Assembly: GCF_004341205.1 (NCBI RefSeq)
Contig: NZ_SLUL01000003.1
Coordinates: 204,032 to 268,031, forward strand
From: Thermolongibacillus altinsuensis
GTDB lineage: Bacteria; Bacillota; Bacilli; Bacillales; Anoxybacillaceae
Length of the DNA stretch: 64,000 bases
Direction of reading: 5' to 3'
Position 1 is the first letter of the stretch; every line of letters starts with the position of its first letter. The notes below the pieces were generated by a model. That model was not told where the DNA came from, searched no databases, and saw only the letters and a program-made list of their open reading frames with translations. Both the position numbers and the translations under genes were made by a program. Shown in pieces: positions 21,181-32,900 of this stretch.

Positions 21181-24100
21181 ATGAATTTTTTAACGAGATT
21201 TAGCCTAAAAAACGCTGTTGCGGTTTTTATCATTTCATTTCTGTTAATATTAGGCGGATTGTATTCATTTTCCTCCTTGAAAGTGGATTTATTACCAAAC
21301 ATTGAATTCCCGCAATTATCCGTTGAAATCGTTTATCCCGGCGCTTCTCCGGAAGATATGAACGAACAAGTCACTTCCAAACTTGAAGAAAAATTTAAAT
21401 CGATTGAAGGAATGAAAAAAATGCAAAGCTCTTCGTTTGAGAGCATTGCGATCATCAACTTAGAGTTTCCTTTTGATACGGATATGGATGAAGTGGAACG
21501 GCAAGTCGATTCATTCATTAAAGATACGAAGCTTCCTGAAAATGTTCAAACGAAAATTAACCGTTTTTCCTTTGGGACATTCCCGATTTTTAACATTTCA
21601 TTATTTGCGAAAGGCGATACGGACTTAGAGGGGTTGTTGGAAAAAGAAATTATTCCAGAGTTGAAAAAAATTAATGGTGTCAACTCTGTTTCCGTCGGCG
21701 GAATGAAAGAAGAAATTGTCCAAATCACGATCGATAAACAAAAAGCGTTGCAAGCAGGACTTAGCTTATCTCAAATTAAAGATCAAATTAACGAAAAATT
21801 CCTTTCGTTCCCTGCTGGAAATATAAATACAGATACGCTACAAATTCCTGTTCGCGTTCAAGAAAAATTAGAGACAATCAAGCAGCTTGAAAACTTATCG
21901 CTTTCTTCGCCGCTTTCCAACATGCAAGGAGCACCAGCAGCGTTTCAGGCAAACGGAGCAATCAAATTAAAAGATATTGCCAAAATTGAAACGATCACCG
22001 ATCAAAGTGAAATTACTCGATATAACTTAAAACCATCGCTATCCATGGCCATTACGAAAAAACAAGATGCCAACACGGTCGAAGTGGCTGAAAAGGTGCT
22101 CAATGTATTAGATGATTACAAGGATGAATTAGATTACGCCATCGGTTTTGATTCAGCGGAAGGAATTAAAAAATCAGTTGAAACGCTTATTCGTGAAGGA
22201 TTGCTTGGAGCGTTATTTGCTTCTGTCGCTGTGCTCGTCTTTTTACGAAATGTGCGTGCAACGGTGATTGCGATCGTTTCGATTCCGTTATCGCTTTTAG
22301 TAGCGTCGATTTTCTTGCAGCGGATGGATATTTCGCTGAACATCATGACGCTTGGCGGAATGGCGGTTGCCGTTGGACGAGTGGTTGATGATAGTATCGT
22401 TGTCATTGAAAACATTTTCCGGCGCGTGCGAAAATCAAAAACTGGCATAACGGATGAACTTGTGGAAGATTCAACAAAAGAAATTTTAAAAGCGATTACT
22501 TCTTCAACGATTACGACCGTTGTCGTCTTTTTACCGCTCGGTTTTGTTGGCGGTATCACAGGAGAATTTTTCATGCCATTTGCCTTAACGATCGTGTTTG
22601 CGCTTTTAATGTCTCTCGTTGTTTCGGTTACAATTGTGCCGATTTTAGCAAAATTCTCGTTTAAAAAAGTTCCGCCTGAAGAAAAAGAGGGCGCATTGCA
22701 ACGTTGGTATGGAAAAACCATTGAATGGGCGTTGAACCATAAATCCTTAATTTTAGTTCTTTCGGTTGTATTGCTTTTCGCTTCTCTTGCGATCGTACCA
22801 AAACTTGGCTTTACATTCATTCCAAATGAAGAACAAAAAACGTTAATTGCCGCGGTGGAGCTTCCATCTTCCACATCGCTTGAAAAAACAAACGATGTTT
22901 CGCTGAAAATTGAAAACATGTTTGCGGATTTAGAGGAAATTAAAGAAGTAACCGCAGGGATCGGCAGTCGTGATTTCCGTACAGGATTAAAACGCCAAAA
23001 TCAAGCGAACTATTTTATTAATTTGAAAGAAGGCGTGGATGTTGCGCCGTTTATTAAAAAATTAGAAAAGAATATGAAGGAAATCGCCGAAAAAGAAGTA
23101 AAAGGAGCCATCGTCGGCGTACAGGAGTTGCAATCAGGTGGACCTCCTTCCAACAATAACGTGAATATTGATTTATATTCAACGGATTTAGCCGCTCTTC
23201 AAAAAGCAGCAAAAGAGGTTGAAAATTATTTGAAATCGCGCGATGACTTAAAGTATGTGACAAACAACTTTTCGGATAAACAAAAGCAAATCGTTGTCAA
23301 TATTGATCCAGAAAAAGCGGCGGAATATGGCGTATCCGGATTCCAAATTCTTGGAACGATTGCTGACCAAACAAAACCTGTACAGGTGGGGACATTAACG
23401 CTTGATGGTGTTGAACGTACCGTTCAGCTTTCTTATGACCGAGATATCGATTCGCTTGAAGCGTTAAAGAACACGTTGATTTTTACAAAGCGCGGTCTTG
23501 TCCCAATCACGGAATTAGCAACAGTAGAAAAAATAGATACGTTTACATCGATTCAAAAATTAGACGGAAAAGTATTTGCGCGCGTTTCCGCTCAAATTGT
23601 TGGGGATAACATTCAAAAAGTGACGCAAGACGTCATCGCAAGCGTGAAAAACGATGTCGACTTGCCGAAAGAAGTATCGCTTGAAGTCGGAGGCGGAAGC
23701 GATGAAACGGTTGAGACGTTCAAAGAACTGGGACTCGCTATGGTCATTGCCATCGGACTTGTTTACATTACCATGTTGATTACATTTGGCAAAGCGCGCA
23801 TTCCGTTTATCATTTTATCTTCGCTTATTTTCGTTCCAATCGGTTCGTTGCTCGGGCTATTTATCGCGAATGAACCGATGTCGGTCAGCGTCATGATCGG
23901 CTTATTGATGCTTATTGGAATTGTTACAACGAATGCGATCGTTCTTGTTGACCGCATTGGGCAAAATCGTGAACAAAAAGGAATGGCGATTCGCGCAGCG
24001 CTTGTTGAAGCTGGAAAAACGCGCTTGCGTCCGATTTTAATGACCGCTTTTGCAACGGTTGCTGCACTCATTCCGCTCGCCTTGACGAAATCATCAGGAA

Positions 24101-24240
24101 CGCTCATCTCAAAAGGATTAGCGATTACCGTCATCGGTGGATTAACCTCTTCCACTTTGTTAACGCTTATCATTATTCCGGTTGTGTATGAGTTGTTTTT
24201 CTTTCGTCAGGTAAAAGCGGAACGAAAAATGGAAGATTAG
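21181..24240 (+). CDS. RND-family efflux transporter (SwrC/AcrB-type)
   Basis: A 1019-aa proton-driven exporter of the AcrB/SwrC superfamily in the cytoplasmic membrane. It begins FSLKNAVAVFIISFLLILGG, followed by LKVDLLPNIEFPQLSVEIVYPGASPEDM, the standard RND opening. There are two repeats of one helix, a large external domain and five to six helices; the proton-relay helix contains GGMAVAVGRVVDDSIVVIENIF with paired aspartates. In B. subtilis SwrC secretes surfactin, but the substrate here is unknown. No membrane-fusion partner gene adjoins it. It is probably repressed through the dyad over its promoter. Confidence 0.93.
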   Translation: MNFLTRFSLKNAVAVFIISFLLILGGLYSFSSLKVDLLPNIEFPQLSVEIVYPGASPEDMNEQVTSKLEEKFKSIEGMKKMQSSSFESIAIINLEFPFDTDMDEVERQVDSFIKDTKLPENVQTKINRFSFGTFPIFNISLFAKGDTDLEGLLEKEIIPELKKINGVNSVSVGGMKEEIVQITIDKQKALQAGLSLSQIKDQINEKFLSFPAGNINTDTLQIPVRVQEKLETIKQLENLSLSSPLSNMQGAPAAFQANGAIKLKDIAKIETITDQSEITRYNLKPSLSMAITKKQDANTVEVAEKVLNVLDDYKDELDYAIGFDSAEGIKKSVETLIREGLLGALFASVAVLVFLRNVRATVIAIVSIPLSLLVASIFLQRMDISLNIMTLGGMAVAVGRVVDDSIVVIENIFRRVRKSKTGITDELVEDSTKEILKAITSSTITTVVVFLPLGFVGGITGEFFMPFALTIVFALLMSLVVSVTIVPILAKFSFKKVPPEEKEGALQRWYGKTIEWALNHKSLILVLSVVLLFASLAIVPKLGFTFIPNEEQKTLIAAVELPSSTSLEKTNDVSLKIENMFADLEEIKEVTAGIGSRDFRTGLKRQNQANYFINLKEGVDVAPFIKKLEKNMKEIAEKEVKGAIVGVQELQSGGPPSNNNVNIDLYSTDLAALQKAAKEVENYLKSRDDLKYVTNNFSDKQKQIVVNIDPEKAAEYGVSGFQILGTIADQTKPVQVGTLTLDGVERTVQLSYDRDIDSLEALKNTLIFTKRGLVPITELATVEKIDTFTSIQKLDGKVFARVSAQIVGDNIQKVTQDVIASVKNDVDLPKEVSLEVGGGSDETVETFKELGLAMVIAIGLVYITMLITFGKARIPFIILSSLIFVPIGSLLGLFIANEPMSVSVMIGLLMLIGIVTTNAIVLVDRIGQNREQKGMAIRAALVEAGKTRLRPILMTAFATVAALIPLALTKSSGTLISKGLAITVIGGLTSSTLLTLIIIPVVYELFFFRQVKAERKMED

Positions 24241-24276
24241 TGAGCAAGGCTGGCTCGATAGGGGTCAGCCTTATTT
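24241..24276 (+). terminator. Probable terminator after the RND gene
   Basis: GAGCAAGGCTG pairs with CAGCCTT...TTGCTC across a loop. The T tract is interrupted, so termination may be partial. Confidence 0.5.
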
Positions 24277-24333
24277 GCTCATCATGACTTATGTTATAAT
24301 GAAATCAAAATGTTCGATAAGGAAGGGGCAACA

Positions 24334-25164
24334 TTGAGCAGAAAAGAACAAATTATTGAAGCGGCGATGAAGCTGTTTGCTCAAAAAGGCTATCATGCGA
24401 CATCGATGCAAGAAATTGCCGAGCATAGCGGCTTAGCGAAAGGATCGTTATACAATTACTTTAAATCCAAGGAAGAAATTGCTTTATCTATTTTCCGTTT
24501 TCATTACGAACGGTTGTTTCATCAATTTTCGCAAATTGCAAACGATCACACACTCACTCCGCGTGAGAAATTTTTAAAACAGCTTTCGCTTCAAATTGAA
24601 GCGTTTGACCGACATAAAGAATTTGTGCAAATGCATATGGGAGATCAAGCGGAAAAAGTAAGCGAAGAATTACACGCGCTCGTTTTTCATATTCGCACCC
24701 AAATATTTAATTGGTATGTAAAGTCGATGATTGAAATATATGGTGAACGCTTGCGCCCATTTGCTGTTGATTGTGCGATCATGCTGAATGGAATGTTGAA
24801 AGAGTATTTATTTTATGCCATCTTTGAGCAAAAAGAAATTGAATTTCAACGGCTTGCTCCTTTTTTAATGAAGCGGCTCGATGCCATTGTCGATAGTTTG
24901 TTAAGCGGAGAGACCTCTCTTGTAATCGAACAAGATGATGAAAAAATGTTTCAACAACAAATCATTGAAACGATTGAGCAAATGATCGAGCAAGCAAAAG
25001 AGGATGACGATTTAATGGAATTGCTTTTCATGTTTAAGCAAGAAATTTGTTCCGAGAAGCCGCGCAAAATGATCATTGAGGCGTTTCTTTTATATCTCGA
25101 ACGCACGAAGCTAAGCGAATTTCTTCCAGCGTTAAGGGCGAAATTAGCACTGTATTTGAAATGA
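24334..25164 (+). CDS. TetR/AcrR-family transcriptional regulator
   Basis: A 276-aa DNA-binding protein. The N terminus is a TetR helix-turn-helix: EQIIEAAMKLFAQKGYHATS, then MQEIAEHSGLAKGSLYNYFKSKEEI. The rest is an all-helical ligand domain, longer than the family mean of about 200 aa. The start is TTG with AAGGAAGGGG five bases upstream; the ATG eight codons earlier has no site. It directly follows the RND pump, and the palindrome over the pump promoter is a likely target. No copy of that palindrome is seen before this gene, so autoregulation is not indicated. Confidence 0.9.
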   Translation: MSRKEQIIEAAMKLFAQKGYHATSMQEIAEHSGLAKGSLYNYFKSKEEIALSIFRFHYERLFHQFSQIANDHTLTPREKFLKQLSLQIEAFDRHKEFVQMHMGDQAEKVSEELHALVFHIRTQIFNWYVKSMIEIYGERLRPFAVDCAIMLNGMLKEYLFYAIFEQKEIEFQRLAPFLMKRLDAIVDSLLSGETSLVIEQDDEKMFQQQIIETIEQMIEQAKEDDDLMELLFMFKQEICSEKPRKMIIEAFLLYLERTKLSEFLPALRAKLALYLK

Positions 25165-25174
25165 GGGATGTTGG

Positions 25175-26458
25175 ATGCTATTTGCCAAAGAGCCATTATC
25201 ATTTCGCATGCGCCCAAGGACGATTGATGAAATCGTTGGACAACAGCACATTATCGGTCCGAATACCGCCTTATACAAAATGATCCGCAATGATTATGTA
25301 CCGTCCATGCTTTTGTACGGCGAACCGGGAGTTGGCAAAACATCGCTTGCTTATGCGATTGCCGGGACAGTGAAAAAAGAGTTTTATATGCTGAATGCAA
25401 CGACGGCTGGAAAAAAAGAAATCGAAGAAGTCGTTGCTCAAGCCAAAATGATGGGAAATGTCATTTTGTTTATCGATGAAATTCATCGCTTTACTAAAGC
25501 ACAGCAAGATTATTTGTTGCCGCATGTTGAAAGCGGCCTTGTGACGTTGATCGGAGCGACGACGGAAAACCCTTTTCATGCGGTCAATCCCGCGATTCGC
25601 AGCCGCTGCGGACAAATTAAACAGTTAAAGAAACTAACGGATGAAGAGTTGCTCAAATTGTTAAAATGGGCGTTGACGGATCCGGAAAGAGGACTGGGTG
25701 AACAAAACATTAACATCACCGATGAAGCATTGCAAAAAATTGCTGCTTCAACGAACGGTGATGCGCGATCGGCGCTTACCATTTTAGAAGAGGTTGTTTA
25801 TGCGTCTGAATCCATCGATGGCGTCATTGTTGTTCAAATGGATACGGTCGAACAATGTATTGAAAATAAAGGATTTACTCATGATAAAGGTGGAGATATT
25901 TATTATTCGCTTTTATCAAGCTTGCAAAAAAGCATTCGTGGCAGCGATGTTGACGCATCGTTGCACTATTTGGCGCGCTTGTTAGAAGGCGGGGATTTGT
26001 CCGCGGTTTGTCGCCGTCTCGCCGTCATTGCATACGAGGATATCGGGTTAGCGAATCCAATGATCGGCGTAAAGGTCATGGCGGCCATTGAAGCGGCGGA
26101 ACGATTGGGAATGCCTGAAGCACGTATTCCTCTTTCTGCTGTTACGATCGAAATGTGTTTATCGCCAAAATCAAATTCGGCTTATAAAGCCATTGATCTT
26201 GCTTTAGCGGATGTGCGAAGCGGAAAGGGGCGTTCGATTCCTCCGCATTTGCAAGATGCGCATTATAGCGGAGCCAAGCAGCTTGGACATGGACAAGGCT
26301 ATAAATATCCGCACGATTATCCGCATGGTTGGGTGCATCAACAATATTTGCCTGATGATTTAGTCGGCGTGCGTTATTACAAACCAAAGGAACATGGGGA
26401 AGAAAAATATTTGGCAAAAGTATATGAACGTTTAGAGGAGCGAAAGCGTCAATCCTGA
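25175..26458 (+). CDS. rarA: Replication-associated recombination protein RarA (MgsA)
   Basis: RarA is a clamp-loader-like AAA ATPase that acts at stalled replication forks with RecA and SSB. The 427-aa product has LSFRMRPRTIDEIVGQ at the start, Walker A GEPGVGKTS (49-57), Walker B FIDEIHRF, the GATTENP sensor, and the C-terminal oligomerisation domain with RLAVIAYEDIGLANP and HLQDAHYSGAKQLGHG. B. subtilis RarA (YrvN) is 421 aa. It starts ten bases after the TetR gene stop. Confidence 0.95.
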   Translation: MLFAKEPLSFRMRPRTIDEIVGQQHIIGPNTALYKMIRNDYVPSMLLYGEPGVGKTSLAYAIAGTVKKEFYMLNATTAGKKEIEEVVAQAKMMGNVILFIDEIHRFTKAQQDYLLPHVESGLVTLIGATTENPFHAVNPAIRSRCGQIKQLKKLTDEELLKLLKWALTDPERGLGEQNINITDEALQKIAASTNGDARSALTILEEVVYASESIDGVIVVQMDTVEQCIENKGFTHDKGGDIYYSLLSSLQKSIRGSDVDASLHYLARLLEGGDLSAVCRRLAVIAYEDIGLANPMIGVKVMAAIEAAERLGMPEARIPLSAVTIEMCLSPKSNSAYKAIDLALADVRSGKGRSIPPHLQDAHYSGAKQLGHGQGYKYPHDYPHGWVHQQYLPDDLVGVRYYKPKEHGEEKYLAKVYERLEERKRQS

Positions 26459-26483
26459 ATGCTTCTCGGTTTTGTGATATAAT
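26455..26483 (+). promoter_or_regulatory. Possible promoter of cymR
   Basis: CTGAAT (26455-26460) and a perfect TATAAT (26478-26483) with a 17-bp spacer, overlapping the rarA stop codon. Confidence 0.5.
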
Positions 26484-26531
26484 AACGTATGTTTCTGATA
26501 GGAAAACAAGGGGATTGGAACGGAGGATTCT

Positions 26532-26948
26532 ATGAAGATATCAACGAAAGGCCGATATGGTTTAACCATTATGATTGAGTTAGCGAAACGGTATGGGGAA
26601 GGACCGATTTCATTAAAAATGATCGCTCAAATGAACAATTTGTCTGAACATTATTTAGAGCAACTGATTTCACCGTTAAGAAATGCCGGATTGGTAAAAA
26701 GCATCCGTGGAGCGTATGGCGGTTATGTGTTAGCTCATCATCCGTCGAAAATTACAGCAGGGGACGTTATTAGCGTGCTGGAAGGACCGATTCATTTAGT
26801 TGAAGAGCTCGAAGAAGAAGAGCCAGCTAAACGAGAACTTTGGGTGCGCATTCGCGATGCGGTGAAAGAAGTGCTCGATAGCACAACGCTTGAAGATTTA
26901 GCAAGCTATAGCAAGCACGATGGAGATGCATACATGTTTTATATTTAA
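26532..26948 (+). CDS. cymR: Cysteine metabolism repressor CymR (Rrf2 family)
   Basis: CymR, in complex with CysK, represses sulfur-acquisition and cysteine-synthesis genes in Bacilli. The 138-aa Rrf2 protein starts MKISTKGRYGLTIMIELA, has the winged helix (LSEHYLEQLISPLRNAGLVKSIRGAYGGY) and lacks the three clustered cysteines of Fe-S Rrf2 proteins such as IscR, as CymR does. It precedes iscS and mnmA. The yrrT-mtnN-mccA-mccB operon farther on is a known CymR target in B. subtilis. Confidence 0.93.
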   Translation: MKISTKGRYGLTIMIELAKRYGEGPISLKMIAQMNNLSEHYLEQLISPLRNAGLVKSIRGAYGGYVLAHHPSKITAGDVISVLEGPIHLVEELEEEEPAKRELWVRIRDAVKEVLDSTTLEDLASYSKHDGDAYMFYI

Positions 26949-26963
26949 GAAAGGGGAATGGTT

Positions 26964-29237
<2,274 letters not shown>

Positions 29238-29239
<2 letters not shown>

Positions 29240-29273
29240 CCTTCAACTCGACAGACGAGTTGAAGGTTTTTTG
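29238..29273 (+). terminator. Intrinsic terminator after mnmA
   Basis: AACCTTCAACTCG pairs perfectly with CGAGTTGAAGGTT around a five-base loop, followed by T-rich sequence. Confidence 0.92.
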
Positions 29274-29304
29274 TTATAATGTAGAGGATAAGGAGTGGTT
29301 AAGG

Positions 29305-29967
29305 ATGGATCAAAATCAACAAGGAATTCAATATATGCAGCAAGGCAAATATGAAGAGGCGGCTCGCTGTTTTCATGACGCGATTGAAGCGAATCCGTCC
29401 GATCCAATCGGATACATTAATTTTGGCAATGTGCTTGCCGCTGTGGGGGAAGAAGAGAAAGCATTAAACTTTTTTAAAAAGGCGATCGAGCTTGATGAGC
29501 AGGCCGCTGCTGCGTACTATAGCGCAGGAACGATCTACTATAAACAACAACGTTTCTTGGATGCAAAAAACATGTTTGAAGCAGCCATTCAAAAAGGATT
29601 AGATCATGCGGATGCCTTTTTTATGCTCGGAATGACGCTTATGTATTTGGAACAGCCACGGTTAGCGCTTCCGTATTTGCAACGGGCTGTTGAATTAAAT
29701 GATGAAGATGTTGAGGCTGTGTTTCAGTTTGGGCTTTGTTTAGCACAGCTTGAATTGGTTGATGAGGCAATGAAACAATTCGAGCGAACGATCGCATTGA
29801 ACGAGCAACATGCGGATGCTTATTATAATCTGGGCGTTGCGTATGCCTATAAAGATGATGCCGAAACCGCGCTTTCCATGTTTAAAAAGGCGCTTGACAT
29901 TCAACCGGATCATTTATTAGCAGGACATGGGAAAAAGTTAATGGAAAAAGCATTAAAACGCGAATAG
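29305..29967 (+). CDS. yrrB: TPR-repeat protein (YrrB-like)
   Basis: A 220-aa soluble protein made of about six tetratricopeptide repeats, for example QQGKYEEAARCFHDAIEANP, AVGEEEKALNFFKKAIELDE and YKDDAETALSMFKKALDIQP. TPR proteins act as protein-binding scaffolds; the partner is unknown. Position between mnmA and recD2 matches B. subtilis yrrB. ATG at 29305 has AAGGAGTGG upstream; a longer frame starting inside the terminator is rejected. Confidence 0.9.
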   Translation: MDQNQQGIQYMQQGKYEEAARCFHDAIEANPSDPIGYINFGNVLAAVGEEEKALNFFKKAIELDEQAAAAYYSAGTIYYKQQRFLDAKNMFEAAIQKGLDHADAFFMLGMTLMYLEQPRLALPYLQRAVELNDEDVEAVFQFGLCLAQLELVDEAMKQFERTIALNEQHADAYYNLGVAYAYKDDAETALSMFKKALDIQPDHLLAGHGKKLMEKALKRE

Positions 29968-29995
29968 TCGCTTATAAAAAAAGGGGGGAAGAACG

Positions 29996-32347
29996 TTGCA
30001 ACAACAAATCGCATTTGATGAGAAATCGTTTATTAAAGGAGTGCACATTGGGACGATTTTTCACAATGAAGCAAATTTATATTCGGTCGTTCGCATTCGC
30101 GTAGAAGAAACGAATGAAGCGAATACGGACAAAGAAGTTGTTGTGACCGGTTACTTCCCTCTGCTGTCAGAATATGATACATACACCTTTTTTGGTTCAT
30201 TTAAAGAACATCCGAGGTTTGGAAAGCAATACGTTGTCGAGCATTTTCGCAAAGAATTTCCTGAAACGAAAGAAGGAGTTATTCAATATTTATCAAGCGA
30301 TTTATTTAAAGGAATTGGGAAGAAAACAGCCGCTTCCATCGTTGAAACATTAGGGGAGCGGGCGATTTCAAAAATCCTAGAAGATCCAAGCATATTAGAC
30401 AGCGTTCCAAAGTTGTCAAAAGCGAAAGCAAAACAATTGTACGAAACGTTAAAAGAACATCAAGGTTTAGAACAAATTATGATTGCTCTCTCCCAATTCG
30501 GTTTCGGCCCGCAATTATCGATGAAAATTTATCAAGTATACAAAGATGAAACGTTAGAAGTGATTCGGCACAATCCGTATCAACTTGTGGAAGATGTAGA
30601 AGGGATTGGATTTGGCCGCGCCGATGAACTCGGCTATCAGCTAGGCATTTCGGGAAATCACCCTGATCGCATTCGGGCAGGCTGTTTATACGTTATGGAG
30701 CAAAGCTGTTTGCAAGAAGGACATGTCTATATCACGTATGAACAATTGCTTGAAAAAGTGAAAGAGCTGCTGGAAACAAAGCGAAAGGAAACGATTGATG
30801 AAGCGGATATTTCCCGTGAAATGCTTCATTTGACAGAAGAAGGAAAATTAATCAGTGAAGAAGACCGTTTTTACATTCCGTCGCTTTATTTCGCTGAAAA
30901 AGGAATTGTTTCAAATGTGAAAAGACTGTTGCAGCAGTCGGAAATGACGACGTTTCCAGAAGCGGAGTTTTTATTAGCGCTGGGAGAATTGGAAGAGAAA
31001 GCGAATATTCAGTACGCTCCATCGCAAAAAGAAGCTATTCAAAAAGCGATTTCATCGCCTCTTTTTATTTTAACCGGCGGACCTGGAACGGGGAAAACGA
31101 CCGTTATTAAAGGAATCGTGCATATTTTTGCTCAACTGCATGGGCTGTCGCTTGATCCGAAAGATTATAATGAGGAAAATCCGTTCCCCATTCTTTTGGC
31201 CGCACCGACTGGCCGCGCCGCGAAACGAATGAGCGAGGCAACTGGTTTGCCTGCGATGACGATTCATCGTTTGCTCGGTTGGAACGGTGTGGAAGGATTT
31301 CATCATGATGAAGATGCGCCGATTGCAGGAAAACTGCTGATTGTGGATGAAATGTCCATGGTCGATACATGGTTAGCGAATCAATTGTTTAAATCGCTTC
31401 CTTCATCGATGCAAGTCGTTCTTGTCGGTGATGAAGATCAGCTTCCATCCGTTGGTCCAGGACAAGTGCTCAAAGATTTACTGCAGGCGAATGTCATTCC
31501 AACCGTACGTTTAACGGAAATTTACCGGCAGGCGGAAGGGTCTTCCATCATTTCGCTTGCGCATTCGATTAAAAACGGAACGATTCCAAGCGACTTAACA
31601 ACTCCACAAAAAGACCGTTCCTTCATTCAATGCAGGGGATCGCAAATTTTAGAAGTGGTGAAAAAAGTAGCTGAAAACGCGAAAAGAAAAGGGTATAGCG
31701 CAAAAGATATTCAAGTGTTGGCTCCAATGTATCGCGGACCTGCCGGAATTGATCGCTTAAATGAAATGCTTCAACAACTTTTCAACCCAAAAAGTGAAGA
31801 AAAACGCGAATTAGTATTCGGAGACGTCGTCTACCGCGTCGGAGATAAAGTGCTTCAGCTTGTCAATCAGCCTGATTATAACGTGTTTAATGGCGATATT
31901 GGCGAAATCGTAGCGATTTTTTATGCGAAAGAAAATACGGAGAAACAAGATTTAGTCGTTGTTTCGTTTGACGGCAATGAAGTGACTTATCCGAAGCAAG
32001 AGCTGCAGCAAATTACGCATGCCTATTGTTGTTCGATTCATAAAGCGCAAGGAAGTGAATTTCCAATTGTCGTATTGCCGATTGTGAAAAGTTATTATCG
32101 GATGTTGCGCCGCAATTTAATTTATACGGCGGTGACGCGCAGCAAACAATATTTAATTTTATGCGGGGAGGAAGAAGCATTTAAAATAGGCGTTCAGCGC
32201 TGTGACGATGGAGTGCGGCAAACAACGTTGTGCCAAAAGCTGAAGGAAGTCCTTCAACCGCAAGAAATCATTCTTCCAATGGAAGATGCAAACATCGGAA
32301 TGGAAAACGTTTCACCGTATGATTTCATGGAAGAAGACGAAAGATAA
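29996..32347 (+). CDS. recD2: RecD2-family 5'-3' DNA helicase
   Basis: RecD2 is a RecBC-independent superfamily 1 helicase that moves 5' to 3' and supports replication-fork progression and repair. The 783-aa product has an N-terminal OB-like region, helix-hairpin-helix stretches (KGIGKKTAASIVETLG), Walker A TGGPGTGKTT (about 360-369), VDEMSMVD, VGDEDQLPSVGPG, and motif SIHKAQGSEF near the C terminus. The start is TTG after AAAGGGGGGAAG. B. subtilis YrrC (798 aa) is the counterpart. Confidence 0.94.
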   Translation: MQQQIAFDEKSFIKGVHIGTIFHNEANLYSVVRIRVEETNEANTDKEVVVTGYFPLLSEYDTYTFFGSFKEHPRFGKQYVVEHFRKEFPETKEGVIQYLSSDLFKGIGKKTAASIVETLGERAISKILEDPSILDSVPKLSKAKAKQLYETLKEHQGLEQIMIALSQFGFGPQLSMKIYQVYKDETLEVIRHNPYQLVEDVEGIGFGRADELGYQLGISGNHPDRIRAGCLYVMEQSCLQEGHVYITYEQLLEKVKELLETKRKETIDEADISREMLHLTEEGKLISEEDRFYIPSLYFAEKGIVSNVKRLLQQSEMTTFPEAEFLLALGELEEKANIQYAPSQKEAIQKAISSPLFILTGGPGTGKTTVIKGIVHIFAQLHGLSLDPKDYNEENPFPILLAAPTGRAAKRMSEATGLPAMTIHRLLGWNGVEGFHHDEDAPIAGKLLIVDEMSMVDTWLANQLFKSLPSSMQVVLVGDEDQLPSVGPGQVLKDLLQANVIPTVRLTEIYRQAEGSSIISLAHSIKNGTIPSDLTTPQKDRSFIQCRGSQILEVVKKVAENAKRKGYSAKDIQVLAPMYRGPAGIDRLNEMLQQLFNPKSEEKRELVFGDVVYRVGDKVLQLVNQPDYNVFNGDIGEIVAIFYAKENTEKQDLVVVSFDGNEVTYPKQELQQITHAYCCSIHKAQGSEFPIVVLPIVKSYYRMLRRNLIYTAVTRSKQYLILCGEEEAFKIGVQRCDDGVRQTTLCQKLKEVLQPQEIILPMEDANIGMENVSPYDFMEEDER

Positions 32348-32459
32348 CGATGTATTTAGCATATAAAAGGATGCGTTCCTTTTTCACGAAATGTATATTT
32401 TTACAAATCTTTGACAAAAATAAAATAAAAAACAAGGTGAATAAGGAGCGTGCCTTTTT

Positions 32460-32651
32460 GTGCTAAAGTGCCCCAATTGTCAAAGTAAAGACTTAGGAAA
32501 AATTGGTGTAAATCAATATTATTGTTGGAACTGTTTTATTGAACTATCGGTAGATAAAGGAATGATTTACACTCATCAAGTCGAAGAAGACGGAACGCTC
32601 AGTTCGCTCGATGATTTGTTTAGCGAACAAGAGAGATCGCTTTCTTCGTAA
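32460..32651 (+). CDS. Small zinc-ribbon protein, unknown function
   Basis: A 63-aa protein starting at GTG after AAGGAGCG. CPNC near the N terminus and CWNC about 15 residues later form a four-cysteine zinc ribbon. The acidic second half contains HQVEEDGTLSSLDDLF. A protein of this kind occupies this position in related Bacilli, but no function is known to me. It lies about 110 bp after recD2. Confidence 0.65.
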   Translation: MLKCPNCQSKDLGKIGVNQYYCWNCFIELSVDKGMIYTHQVEEDGTLSSLDDLFSEQERSLSS

Positions 32652-32675
32652 AATGAATGTTGAGGGGGAATCACC

Positions 32676-32810
32676 ATGAATCGTACGGTTACATCGTTAA
32701 TAGCAGTCGGTTTAGGAATTGCTGCCTATCAACTAGCACAGCGCAACGGCGGATTCAACATGCGCACAATGAGAAAAATGGGAAGACAGCTCATGCGGCC
32801 ATTTATGTAA
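32676..32810 (+). CDS. yrzQ: DUF3918-type small membrane protein (YrzQ-like)
   Basis: A 44-aa frame starting MNRTVTSLIAVGLGIAAYQL, a single hydrophobic helix followed by a basic tail (MRTMRKMGRQLMRPFM). A GAGGGGGAA site precedes the ATG and a perfect terminator follows directly, which supports it as a real gene. It resembles B. subtilis YrzQ, of unknown role. Confidence 0.7.
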   Translation: MNRTVTSLIAVGLGIAAYQLAQRNGGFNMRTMRKMGRQLMRPFM

Positions 32811-32811
32811 G

Positions 32812-32849
32812 AAAAAGCGGCAGTCTCGATGCGAGATTGCCGCTTTTTG
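32812..32849 (+). terminator. Intrinsic terminator after yrzQ-like gene
   Basis: AAAAAGCGGCAGTCTCG pairs with CGAGATTGCCGCTTTTT around ATG (one G-T pair). Confidence 0.92.
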
Positions 32850-32900
32850 TGTATAATCATCCCCTTTTCTCTTAACAATATCTGTAGGAGGGGGTATTTT

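Noticed and set aside
22134..22919. 261-aa minus-strand frame inside the RND pump gene
   Set aside because: Antisense shadow of a well-recognised gene; composition rich in Ser and Thr from reversed codons.
29260..29304. Extended start for the TPR protein
   Set aside because: The extra residues would be encoded by the mnmA terminator; AAGGAGTGG serves the ATG at 29305.
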